From contig NC_084592.1 of the NCBI RefSeq assembly GCF_033807715.1, positions 822,001 to 886,000 of the forward strand: DNA of 64,000 nucleotides, given 5' to 3'. Position 1 is the stretch's first letter. The number at the start of each line of letters is the position of its first letter. Shown here one piece after another: positions 33,163 to 43,741 of this stretch. The translations under genes were made by a program, and so were the position numbers. Below the pieces are notes generated by a model. That model saw only the letters and a list, made by a program, of their open reading frames with translations. It had not been told where the DNA came from and did no database searches. The stretch is from Cololabis saira. Lineage: Eukaryota; Chordata; Actinopteri; Beloniformes; Belonidae.

Positions 33163-34748
33163 CAGTTGTGTGAAGAAGTGTTTCCCCCCTTCCTAATTTC
33201 TTATTTTTTGCATGTTTGTTGCACTTAAATGTTTCAGATCATCAAACAAATTGAAATATTAGACAAAGAGAACACAAGTAAACACAAAATGCAGTTTTTA
33301 AGTGAAGGTTTTTATTATTAAGGGGAAAAAAATCCAAACCTACATGGCCCTGTGTGAAAAGAGATTGCCCCCGCTGTTAAAACATAAATGATCTGTGGTT
33401 TATCACATCTTTGGAAAGCTGAGTTTAATTTCTTCAGCCACACCCAGGCCTGATTCCTGCCACACCTGTTCTCAATCAAGAAATCACTTAAATAGGACCT
33501 GCCTGACAAAGTGAAGTCGACCAAAAGATCCTCAAAAGCTGGACATCATTCTGCCGTCCAAGGACATTCAGGAACAAACGAGAAACAAAGTAATTGAGAT
33601 GTATCAGTCTGGAAAAGGTTACAAAGCCATTTCTAAAGCTTTGGGACTCCAGCGAACCACAGTGAGAGCCTTTATCCACAAATGGAGAAAACATGGAACA
33701 GTGGTGAACCTTCCCAGGAGGAACCGACCAAAATTACCCCAAGAGAGCAGTGACGGCTCATCCAAGAGTCAGAAAAGACCCAGAACAACATCCAGAGACC
33801 TGCAGGCCTCACCTGCCTCAATTAAGGTCAGTGTTCATGACTCCACCTTAAGAAAGGGACGGGGCAGAAATGGCTGCATGGCAGAGTTCCAAGACCAAAA
33901 CCACTGCTGAGCAAAAACAACATAAAGGCTCATCTCAGTTTTGCCAAAAAACATCTTGATGATCCCCAAGACTTTTGGGGAAATACTCTGTGGACTGACG
34001 AGACAGAACATTTTGGAAGGTTTATGTCCCATTACATCTGGCGTAAAAGGAACATCCTAGCAACAGTAAAACATGGAGGTGGTAGTGTGATGGTCTGGGC
34101 TGTTCTGCTGCTTCAGGACCTGGAAGACTTGCTGTGATAAATGGAACCATGAATTCTGCTGTCTACCAAAACATCCTGAAGGAGAATGTCCGGCCATCTG
34201 TTCGTGACCTCAAACTGAAGCCACTTGGGTTCTGCAGGAGGACAATGATCCAAAACACACCAGCAAGTCACCTCTGAATGGCTTCAGAAAAACTAAATAA
34301 AGACTTTGGAGAGGCCTAGTCAAAGTCCCGACCTGAATCCCATTGAGATGCTGAGGCATCACCTTAAAAAGGAGGTTCATGCTAGAAAACCCTCCAATGT
34401 GGCTGAATTACAACAATTCTGCAAAGATGAGTGGGCCACAATTCCTCCACAGCTGGAAAAGACTCATTGCCAGTTGCCAGTTATGATTATGATTGCAGTT
34501 GTTGCTGCTAAGGGGCCAAGCAGTTATTAGGTTTAGGGGGAATCACTTTTTCACACAGGGCCATGTAGGTTTAGATTTGTCTTTCCTCTTAATAATAAAA
34601 ACCTTCATTTAAAAACTGCATTTTGTGTATACTTGTGTTATCTTTGTCTAATATTTAACTTTTTTGATGATCTGAAACATTTAAGTGCGACCAACATGCA
34701 AAAAAATAAGAAATCATGAAGGGGGGAAAACACTTTTTCACACACCTG
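33163..34748 (+). mobile_element. Tc1/mariner element, inactive
   Basis: TA flanks both ends (33161-33162 and 34749-34750). Long terminal inverted repeats of about 200 bp begin CAGTTGTGTGAAGAAGTG at the left and, inverted, CAGGTGTGTGAAAAAGTG at the right. Both contain TGCATGTT and AAATGTTTCAGATCATC. The element is 1.59 kb, the normal size for the family. Confidence 0.9.
33551..34530 (+). pseudogene. Tc1-type transposase pseudogene
   Basis: The reading starts inside the N-terminal paired-type HTH region (SKDIQEQTRNKVIEMYQSGK, then YKAISKALGLQRTTVRAFI). The RRNRPK segment resembles the GRPR-like hook. Parts of the DDE core survive in different frames: LWTDET (about 33985-34005), DNDPKHTSK (about 34240-34265) and SPDLNPIE (about 34325-34350). 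Frameshifts and in-frame stops (for example after the LEDLL block near 34136) destroy it. In active members this enzyme cuts and pastes at TA sites. Confidence 0.85.
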
Positions 34749-35053
34749 TAGGTTTGAACCTCAGCAGCTTTTTCCTACTATGAAACATTACTGTCCCACC
34801 AATGACAGGATGGTTGAATTGTATTTCCATCCAATGCAGCATGTTGAGTGACAACAAATCTCTGACAGAACAGGGTCCAACTGTGTGTTTAAACATTGAA
34901 AATACTTTTTCACACTGATTTAATTCTTAAATTCTATTCATGATAAAGCTTTATATCAAATTATGTGGCAAATAATTTCTAACAACCCGCTAACTGTCCT
35001 GGTGACAACCCCCCCTCCACCATAAAGATTAGGTTCTACATTTTCCGAAGGGG

Positions 35054-35086
<33 letters not shown>

Positions 35087-36981
35087 TTAAGGCTTGCATG
35101 AAATCTGTGAATTAAAAAAAAGAAAAAAAAACAAAAAGGCGAGATGGGGCCAAAAGAGCTTAATAAAAAAAAAAAAAGCACACATCTCCCTCCACATCTG
35201 TATTTCTTGTTACAACTTACAACTGTGTAAGCCGTTTTCTGTACCAAATGCCTTTAACAAAGTCAACACCTTTGTAGAGATTGTTTTTAAATAGTCAAAG
35301 TGGACTTTGTGTTCCTATTTCGGTAACTACAAATCTGTGCATGCTACTCCACCATGCATTTTTGTAAAGGGAGGAAGCAAATCAGCGTTCCCTCGTCTGA
35401 GCAAGCTTCATTCAAGACAAAAGGTTAAAAAGTCCCTATTGAGGTCAATGCCAATAGCAAGTTGGCTAAATGGATACAACTGGAGATCTTTACCTGAAAT
35501 TCCACTCCACTCACATTAAAACTGAAGCAGCACATCAGTAATATCCAACTGATCTGGATTTCTATTGTCATGACTGGCATCAAGAGGTTGCTATGGAAGT
35601 GTAATGCAAATTGTACACAACTTAAGAGAATTTGTAGCCAAATGTTTAAAGAAAGTGAAAACGGGAAAAGGAGTCTGGAAAAGGACCTGAATTAGTTTTC
35701 TATAAGCAAGTAAACTTTAACAGAGTGTAAGCATCAATGATGAGGACAGTTTTCACAATTGGAGCCCTTACTTTAGTTTACTACACACCAGCCTTTGAAG
35801 GGGTCAGTACTCCAAAACCACAAGAGTCAAATCACAGGAATTTTAGTTTATTTTTCTATCCAATTTGAATATCTTTTCCTGGGGACTTGTTTGTGTTGAA
35901 ATAATCACAAAAAGTGTAATCATCAATTGGAGTTAGCGGTAAAAGTGGGGATTTTGAGTTATTTCGATGAAATTACCTGATGATATAAAGCTAGGCTGGA
36001 AGTCAAGGCACCAATTTCCATTCCAAGTCTCTTGGTGAGGAAGGGACATGCATGCTGAAGTCGGGTCAACACCTCAGTTCCACCTACCCTCTGGTCAATC
36101 TGGAGGAAACTTTGCCGTCTATTGTTGAAGTCTAGTTGATTGCAGAGAGGTCGGCTTGGTGCCCATGTCAATAATGGTAACATTACTAATGCCAACTCAT
36201 GGCTACCATGGGAGGGATGCTATTCTTATACAGTTGTAACCTATACAGTCAAAAAACTGAACCAAGGTTGTGTTTCAAAACCCTGCTATTTATTTAGGCT
36301 GTGCAAGCAAGCCAGCATGGATGCTAGCACTATGAATGCATGAATTTGATGCTTGCAAAGCATTTATGTTCCATTGCATGAGTTAAAATTTTTCAACACG
36401 AGGCAAACAGCACCCACAAAATCAACAGTGGAAGGAGGAGTTTTGCAACCATGTTAAAGATTATAGAGCTTTCCATATTAGTAAATGAACGTCACAACAG
36501 AATGTATCATATGAGCACAGGAAGTGAAAACAAGGCCTGAGGGGAAACGCACTAACTGTGGGTGAAGAAGTAAAGATTGGATTGTGTACCACACTCCCTG
36601 ATTGGTTGATTGACAGAAAGTGGAGGTGGTGGAGCTCAGAACATCAGGTGAATGGGTGTTAATGTGATCTTAGACATGTGAGGTGCTTAACCTTATATTA
36701 CCCAGATTTCAAAGGCCTTGAATCTGTGTTAAGTGGATGTTAAGAGTGTTAAGAAAGGTGCAAGGACTACAGTCTCTGCCCCTCCTCAACATCAGAGCTT
36801 GGACCTTCCATCGTCTTTGGGACTCTTGTGAGTGCTTGGAGTTTTGTTCTGTATTATTGACTATGTTCCCGGGTGAGTTTCCTCCCTGGCCTGGACCAGC
36901 TGGACCAGAACTAGGATGAGAATGGTAGTGTGGAGGTTAGAACCAAACAAACAGCCTAGGGGGGTGGGGGGGGTACACAGT
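34749..36981. other. Downstream region / probable 3' UTR of agpat3
   Basis: No coding signal is seen. Read on the minus strand this follows the agpat3 stop. Candidate AATAAA signals lie at 36294-36289 and 35852-35847. The plus strand has (AC)n at about 35057-35083 and A-rich tracts at 35115-35175. How far the transcript extends cannot be told from sequence alone. Confidence 0.4.
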
Positions 36982-37073
36982 TCAATTTTGTTTTTTGGCC
37001 TCCTGGTTGCCGTAACTGGAACCCGTCTTCTTCACCTCCGTCACACCGATGAGACGACGGATGGCTATGGAGG
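36982..37073 (-). CDS. agpat3: agpat3 last coding exon
   Basis: It follows acceptor CCAACAG and codes SIAIRRLIGVTEVKKTGSSY, then GNQEAKKQN and a TGA at 36984-36982. Confidence 0.95.
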
Positions 37074-40000
37074 CTGTTGGGGGTGGGGGGTGGGGGAGAG
37101 AAACACTTTGGAATGAGAAAATACTTTAAACCAGTCTTGGACTTTAGGAAAGAAATGTATACTGTATTTTAGTTGAACTCCATTGTTTAATATATAAGAA
37201 GCTACATTAGATCTCATTGTTGGTAGCATGTTTAACCTACCGATGATAAGGAAGATGATGAACCCGATTATTAGGAGAGGGGAGCCGCTGACAACCACTC
37301 CACAAGCAAAGTTGATGAGAGGCGACAGAAGAAGGGTGGCCCAAAACAGGAAGTTGAGCAGCGTCCATGGGCGGCGCCGGGGGATAATTGTGGGTCCAGG
37401 GAACTTGCCTTCCTTGTTGTAAATGTCCTGTAAGGAATCCTAAAGGGATGAGGAAGAGGGCTGTTTTTCAATGATACCACTGGTTTATTTGATTTGAGAC
37501 AGTGTGAAAAAACTTTTCATACATGATTAAAATATCAATGATCCCGTGCACATTAGGGATGAGGGGTTGATGCTTGAAGCATGTGTTCATTTAAAGGAGA
37601 TACTATTGAGCATTTTAAATGTTTATGCATTTACAAAACCATTGCTTTAAATCACTAGTAAATATTTAACAATACTACTCAGTCATCTTAGTTTACTAAA
37701 AAAAACAAACAAAGTGTCAAGCATTGTATTAGTACTTTATTCAAATTTAAAGGGGACCTATTATGAAAAACGGGTTTTCTCTTGCTTTAACATATATAAA
37801 GTGGTCTCCCCTCAGCCTGCCAACTCAGAGAAGGAGGAAAGCAACCAGATTCTGCAGTGTCTGTACAGCCGCCCGGATGATCCGTCCAGTGTCATGTGGC
37901 TTCTACGAGCCGTTCAGATTTGCGCATTTTTGTTACGTCACCAAAATGCAAACCACGCCTCGGTCTCCTCCGCTGCTGAAACCACGCCCACAACTAACTC
38001 CGCCCACAACTAACTCCGCCCACAACTAACTCCGCCGGCCGGAGCTTCAGCCATTGTTTGGAAGCGGTGGCTGTTTCCACAGCGAGGGGTCAGTAGAAAT
38101 GAGGTTTTGCATCGACACTTACCCTCATAAAAGGATCAGTACCAACACCCGGCAACTGCACACGAGTCAGCGGTAAGTGACGTTATTTTTTTATGTTATT
38201 TATATTTGTCTACAAGTATGATCTTTGCATGGGCTAAGTATTTAGCTTAGCTCTGGTGTTATTCCATGTTACGGAGCTCTATTAGTACCGTAATACATTT
38301 TTCTTCTGTTCATGGTTTCAGATCTTCCAAGCACCTGAAGCTGTTCAACGACACCTTCAGAAGACGCACGGTCCTTCCTTGAGCCAGCAATAGTGCACAC
38401 ATTTGTGAAAATTCAGTGTTGTGATTTATTTACAGTTAACATGATTCATTTGTCTTGTGTAACGATACACTAATCTCACGATACGATACACGATATTGAG
38501 GTCACGATAACGATACGATATTATAGCAGTATTTTTTTAACAACCTTGAATGAGGAACATATGACTGGAAAAAATGGTCTTTTATTTGAAAGACACAAAA
38601 TACAAAACAATACTGTGCGTTTTAATGCTTTATAACTGTTTTAAAGAGAAAGCCAGGCCAACCATTTTCCACAAACTGAACTAAAAGTAAATTTCAGGTT
38701 TGCATTATGCATCTTCAGTTTCATACAAGTACAAATATTTAGCCACAAACTGAATAGTTTCTCTCATGTATTATTTGACTTTTTTCTTTTCCAGAAATAT
38801 AACAACTAAAATTATATAAATAAATATAAGTAAATAAATACATACAATTTTACATCATAAAAAAGATTGATTCATGCTCACCTTATAAGTGTAAGAGGAG
38901 ATTTATTTTTGTTAAGAAGGTTATTTTGGTAATTCAGGGTTCATTATTTTATAAATATATTCTTTATATTCTGATGTAAATCAGGGACTATAATGACACT
39001 AGTCAGTTTATCTGTAGTGATTAGTCTGTTTTAGATTGGGCGGAGTGATACGCCACAGTACGGCACTAGGTGCTGTGTTGATGTTCTAAAATCCTACACT
39101 GTTGAGGGACATTAAAGTACACTGGAACTCAGCAGAAGTTGTCCCCGTGTTTATCCTACTCAACACCCCAAAAAGGTTTAATTTAATAAGGTAAGGCTTA
39201 ACTCTACACCAGCCTTACATCAGTAAAAGTTCGGAGCTCAAAACCCCCAAGAGACCAAAACGGTACTAGTTTCTTCTGAGCGGAGGAAGATTTTGGTCCG
39301 CAGGTCGAGGCGCGGTCGGATGCGCGTTACTAGTCAACACAATAGATTAATATTAATAACCCAATATCGCGATACAGTTTGTCACCTCCACGACACGCAT
39401 TATGACGTTTTTGTATCGCGAAATTTCGTGGCACCATATATTGTTACACCCCTAATTGTAACATAAGAAATGAAATGATGAGGAATCGGAGTAAATAACT
39501 GTGGTGTAACTGTTTAGAATTCAATTAAATCTTCCTGTGTGAATTAGTGTGAAGACGAGGTGACCCGTTCCCTCTTCAGGGAACTAAAGGCTAATTTATG
39601 GTTCTGCGTTACACCAACGCAGAGCCTACGGCGTAGGGTACGCGTCGATTTAACGCAGAACCGTAATTCAGGCTTAAGATCCGTTTACACCGTGTAACTG
39701 AATGAGAGCGTCCGACTATCACGTCGAGCTGCGTGACATCGGACGCTCTCTGTCCACACTGAAACCGTTAAACTCTCTCTGTCCACACTGAAACCATTAA
39801 ACTTGCGGCCAGTTAGGACAGTCCAATAGAAAATAAATAAAGCAATGGAATTTATTTTCTTGCTGACGCTAGCTCGCATGGGACACGCTTTAATAGTTTA
39901 CGCAGCTGCTGCTCTTCAGCCAGAGCGAGGCTTTGTTCCCTCCCCTGCTACACATCATTCAAGCAGCCAATCAGCACAGAGCCTCATTATCATAGCCCCG

Positions 40001-43000
40001 CCCACTCAGAATCCCTCATAGATAATGAGGTTAGAAGCGGTAAAACTAGAGACATGGCTCAGAGGCTGAATTTCTGATTTATGTAGAAAAAACAAGCTTT
40101 AGATTGTTTTTAAGACATGCAGGGCCTGTTTAAAATATACATTAAATGCCATAATAGGTCTCCTTTAAATATAAAACTATATGACTGACTCGGGACTGAT
40201 CATCAAGTGTGAGCTTACTTTCTCCTGGTAGAGCTTGTGCAGCCAGTGAGCACATTCCTCCTCATTATCTGGTATATCCTCTACAGGGAACCGCCTGCAT
40301 GCAATGAAACAAATGATTAGGAATGAGTCAACACAAAGCATGGCTTCACCGTCATAAACCGTGTTAGACATATTGCTAAATACACCATATTTATTACCCC
40401 GATATTGTGTATCTTCTGTCCTTTTTACATGAACTGACACGACCGGGTGCTTGCAGTGCTAATAACTTGTCTCTGAGGGTAGACTTAATCGCAGGTCAGG
40501 TCCTGCAGGATGGTGGGACCTGGGTGGGATTTACTCATAAGACGATGAGGTCCGTGAGCTTTTCATTCTCAGAGCTAAGGATGGCATGAATTGGCTTTTT
40601 ATGGGACCCTAATTTGCAACTGCCTGCTAAAACGACAGACCGTGCAGGGCTTTGCTAAAAATAAGCAGCACCCACTAAATTTAAAAAGAAAACATACAAG
40701 CTGTACTCGTCTATAAGCCGCTGTAATGCAATCAGGGGACCTTTCAATCTTTGAATGTTAAAAATATAAAACCAAATTACATTATTTTTGTTGAATCTCA
40801 TTTCAGACGGCAATATTTTAAAAGTAAACGTAACGGATGAGCAACACTCACCTAACACTCATGTCAGCTCTGTATTTCTTGCCATTGACGATTCCCAGGA
40901 GAGTGGGAGTTTGGTTGTCTTTGAAGTTAAGAGTCACATCATACACAGCAGTTACTGTAATTGAGAGAAAAGTAAATTGAAAATAAAAGAAAACAAGCTT
41001 TGAAGATTATTTTTGTGTATAAGCCGGGACTCCACCTGTGCCTTTAAGACAGTGCAGTGTGGTGGTGAATCCTTTGGTCCGGGGTAACAAGTGATACTTG
41101 AGCTTTGGTAGACCTTTACTCTCCGCAACCTGCATACTGATTTGATGCTTCTGTTCTGTGAAGCGGGTGCCCTCACAGTACAGAAGAAACTGTGGACAAA
41201 ACAAGTCATGTTAATATGGGCGGGGATCTATCACACCAGGTTAAGATATAGCAACACATTCCTGTAAAATTAGGGGCATGAACTTTTAATTGGCAGTCGG
41301 CACAGCCACTTGGGGTACTTCGCGCTTGGAACTGTATTGACTACTGATTATAGCTCCTGACCTGGAAATTAAGACTGAGCCAAGCATACTTAATTTATTT
41401 CCCAAATAAGATGATTTTTGATGTGCTATTAATTTCAATAAAAGGCCACTGTGGGTTGGCCTGGATCTGTGGATGAAACTTGGCTGAGCAACCAAACTGT
41501 GCTAATTGAGCATCAGCTAAACGCAGGTCATTTCGCCACTGAAATTACATCTGAAACAGGAGGTCCTGATGCAAATGTTGGCCAGAAACTCCACAGCTCC
41601 ACACCGGATCCTTCCAAATCCCTTTCAGGATCATTTCCAACCTTCCATTTGTATCTAAAATTCTGGAAAAGCCAGTTATATGACCACATTTATAGAAATG
41701 ATCTACCGTATTTTCGGGACAATACGTGTGGAAAGGCGCAGTCTCAGTTATGCGTGTGATTTCTGTATTTAACACACACACACAGACGGCGCACCGAACG
41801 AAAAGGCGCCGTCTACACACACAAATGGCCTGCCGCCTTCCAACAACACACACAAGCATGCGTATTTAAAAATAGAGCGGGAGCAAAACAGTTCTATTGT
41901 GCTTTATTTAAGTCTTTATTAAAAAAGTACTAACATTTTTTAAATCACCAATCGGGGAGAAAATCACCAATCCAGGAGAACTGCTCGGCGCTGCGACGGG
42001 CACGAGTTGGGCACGAGTCGGGCCCGCAGCTCTCTGGCCGCGCTGAGCAGTTTTCCTGGTCTCAGCGCAATCGGCCTGAGACCAGGAAAACTGCTCAGCC
42101 CGCCAGGCAGGCCCACCTCCCAGCCCGCCAGGCAGGCCCACCTCCCAGCCCGCCAGGCAGGCCCACCTCCCCATCCACCGGGCAGGCCCACCTCCCCGCC
42201 CACCGCCGGGCAGGCCCACCTCCCGCTCGGTGGCGGTTCCTCCGGAACGCACAGTGTTTCTCAAAGCGCTTTAGGAAAGAACTGTACTAGTTCTACTAGA
42301 ACAACGTTGAACTCGACTTCATATATTATTATATTACAACCGGTGGAAGGATAAGGAAATCATGAAAGAAAAAAGAAAAAGAAAGTGGATGGGAAATACA
42401 TAGATAGGGTTAGAGGTTCTCTAAATGTTTAAGATAATACCGTAACTTAAAAAGCTTCATAGCTTTGCTTTTTCACCATATGTTTGACAAAGAAAATTAA
42501 AACGGATGGTACATACCCACATACATTCAGGATAGTCTTTGAGGCTGTTCAGGCCGTTGAAGACAATATTTCGGTCTTCTTCCCACTTCCTTCTACAGAA
42601 AACAATTTCAAGAAAGTACCAGGTCCAGCCAATAAGAGGAACCTTCAGTAGTTCGTGTTTCGCCAGCACTTTTGAACTCTAAGAATGGAAGAAAGGTGCA
42701 CAATTTATCAAAAATTAGGCTTATAGTTATGACCAAAGTTATTATGAATAACCTAGCCCAAGTTATAGGTATGACCATTTACGGTCACCGTTTAGTGCTT
42801 AACTGACCCCTAAGATGCCATATCTTTCACACATCGTCCAGCCACACAGGAAGTCAATTTCAAAGTTGTGATTTAGGATGACGATGACATGCTCTTTGCC
42901 AAACTTGTCCACCGTAGCCTGGTCAGTGTATAGGGTGCAGTCTGTGCCCGACCACCACTCCAGCAGCATCACCAGCTCTGCCCAGAGACAACAACAAGAC

Positions 43001-43413
43001 TTCAACATTTCATCAGTGCAATGTCTTAAATTGAAATAAAAATTAACAGCACATTTGTTAATTTGGTTTGAAAATGACCTTTTCATGTTATTATTATTTT
43101 ATAATCATTTTAGTAACAGTGCACAGTTGCTTAACACTGTACATGCCCAGGACATCTATATGGGCCATTTTCCTGTTTCCATAATATTAAATGTATGAAA
43201 ATATGTTGCACATAACAGGAGTATCATTTACTCACGACTCCAAAGGGAGTAGGCAAGTCGGCAGTTGATTCTGCGGTAGAGTTGCCTGTTGATTGGCCAG
43301 AGGATGCAAGTGCACAACTGAATGAAGTTTATGATGAGGCCGCTAACCACAAACACAAAGCCCATCAGCAGCTGTAAGATGAACAGGCTCTTCAGGTAGG
43401 CCAGTAGAGCCAT
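36982..43413 (-). CDS. agpat3: agpat3: lysophosphatidic acid acyltransferase gamma (8 coding exons)
   Basis: Eight minus-strand exons with GT-AG borders join in phase to 1134 bases, giving 377 residues plus stop; mammalian AGPAT3 is 376. The enzyme moves a fatty acyl group from acyl-CoA to the sn-2 position of lysophosphatidic acid, making phosphatidic acid in ER/Golgi membranes. Residues 15-40 form a hydrophobic N-terminal segment (GFVFVVSGLIINFIQL). The catalytic NHX4D motif is NHNFEID at 95-101, VPLIGW lies at 129-134 and the substrate-binding EGTR at 176-179. Two hydrophobic segments lie near the C-terminus (LLNFLFWATLLLSPL and SPLLIIGFIIFLII). The tail GSSYGNQE is typical of AGPAT3. The start MALLAYLK aligns with the family start. 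All catalytic residues are intact, so this is judged a functional host gene. AGPAT4 is the nearest alternative but fits less well, for instance at the C-terminal tail. Confidence 0.97.
37241..37439 (-). CDS. agpat3: agpat3 exon with C-terminal membrane segments
   Basis: 199 bases between CCCTTTAG and GTAGGT. It codes DSLQDIYNKEGKFPGP, then PRRRPWTLLNFLFWATLLLS and SGSPLLIIGFIIFLII. A 2.4-kb TTAA-type element sits in the intron just before it. Confidence 0.95.
38447..39453. mobile_element. hAT-like non-autonomous passenger
   Basis: The left end has TGTGTAACGATACAC and the right end, inverted, TTAGGGGTGTAACAATA. Both interiors are rich in CACGATACGATA-type text. The target duplication is not clear, so borders are approximate. 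Confidence 0.6.
39588..39674. mobile_element. Harbinger-type MITE
   Basis: TAA flanks both sides (39585-39587 and 39675-39677). Ends are AGGCTAATTTATGGTTCTGC and its near-complement, around a CAGAGCCTACGGCGTAGG core. Confidence 0.85.
40219..40294 (-). CDS. agpat3: agpat3 exon, residues 256-281
   Basis: 76 bases between GCATGCAG and GTAAGC. It codes RRFPVEDIPDNEEECAHWLH and KLYQEK. Confidence 0.95.
40852..40954 (-). CDS. agpat3: agpat3 exon, residues 222-255
   Basis: 103 bases between AATTACAG and GTGAGT. It codes AVYDVTLNF, then PTLLGIVNGKKY and ADMSV. Confidence 0.95.
41036..41189 (-). CDS. agpat3: agpat3 exon with EGTR motif
   Basis: 154 bases after TCCACAG, with donor GTGGAG. It codes FLLYCEGTRFTEQKHQ, then GLPKLKYHLLPRTKGF and the LKGT end. 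The donor is weaker than its neighbours (GTGGAG) but keeps phase with the next exon. Confidence 0.93.
41632..41702 (+). mobile_element. Short L2 RT fragment in an agpat3 intron
   Basis: The text encodes SNLPFVSKILEK then stops. It matches the L2 RT start at about 25835-25765 (minus strand there). Confidence 0.65.
42043..42098. repeat. 23-bp perfect inverted repeat (hairpin) in an agpat3 intron
   Basis: Arm 42043-42065 starts CTGAGCAGTTTTCCTGGTCT. Its exact complement is at 42076-42098, with a 10-base loop between. It directly precedes a GC-rich minisatellite. Confidence 0.95.
42100..42228. repeat. 25-bp GC-rich minisatellite, about five units
   Basis: Units of GCCAGGCAGGCCCACCTCCC type start about every 25 bases. 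The last two are diverged (CACCGGGCAGGCCCACC). They give false Pro/Gly-rich frames on both strands. Confidence 0.9.
42517..42678 (-). CDS. agpat3: agpat3 exon, residues 117-170
   Basis: 162 bases between TTCTTAG and GTATGT. It codes SSKVLAKHELLKVPLIGWTW and the RRKWEEDR block, up to DYPECMW. Exactly 54 codons, phase 0 on both sides. Confidence 0.95.
42808..42977 (-). CDS. agpat3: agpat3 exon with NHX4D motif
   Basis: 170 bases between CTGGGCAG and GTCAGT. It codes QLVMLLEWWSG through ERYGILG (residues 60-116), including catalytic His96 and Asp101 of NHNFEID. Confidence 0.95.
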
Positions 43414-43466
43414 GGCTGAGGAGCCTGGAGGTCTGGATAGGCTCCTCTCTATACACTATGACCAAC
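43236..43466 (-). CDS. agpat3: agpat3 exon with start codon
   Basis: The acceptor CTTTTTAG precedes 43466. The ATG is at 43413-43411 and the donor GTGAGT follows 43236. It codes residues 1-59 and the first base of Gln60. The first 53 bases are 5' UTR. Confidence 0.95.
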
Positions 43467-43683
43467 CTAAAAGCAGAAAGAAATGGCAGAGTTACAGCGA
43501 CAACTAAATTACAATATCTAAAATGAGAAAGAGAGCATAAAAGAAAATTGGGTTGGGGCTAACAGATCTGGTTGGTGGAAAAAGATTACATTTCAACATT
43601 AGAGTGCTAAGAGAAAGATCTATTCAACAAAGCTGTACTGCAGCCTATTGTGCTTTAAAAGGTTAAACAAACATTTTTCTTAC

Positions 43684-43741
43684 CACGGTAGAATCCTTTT
43701 ATAGGCCACGTTTACAAGGTCCTTCAGCCAATATCACAGAC
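43684..43741 (-). other. agpat3: Likely 5' UTR exon of agpat3
   Basis: 58 bases between a strong acceptor (ACCTCTCCTGTGCTATCTG then TCACAG) and donor GTAAG. It lies 220 bases upstream of the start-codon exon in the right orientation. It could also hold the end of a small upstream ORF (TAA at 43701-43699). Confidence 0.55.

Larger units (their letters stand above)
37751..40164 (+). mobile_element. TTAA-target DNA element in an agpat3 intron, with passengers
   Basis: TTAA flanks both ends (37747-37750 and 40165-40168). The ends AGGGGACCTATTATG and, inverted, AGGAGACCTATTATG are terminal inverted repeats. A TTAA duplication with AGG-type ends fits Kolobok or piggyBac-like elements. No transposase is seen. 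It carries a GATAC-rich hAT-like insertion (38447-39453) and a Harbinger-type MITE (39588-39674). A related copy lies at 46067-48563. Confidence 0.8.

Noticed and set aside
41908..42264. Trp/Gly-rich frames in an agpat3 intron
   Set aside because: They are translations of the 25-bp GC-rich minisatellite and the adjoining hairpin.
36982..43413. agpat4 as the identity of the acyltransferase gene
   Set aside because: The N-terminus MALLAYLK, the CERYGILG block and the tail GSSYGNQEAKK fit AGPAT3. AGPAT4 tails differ.
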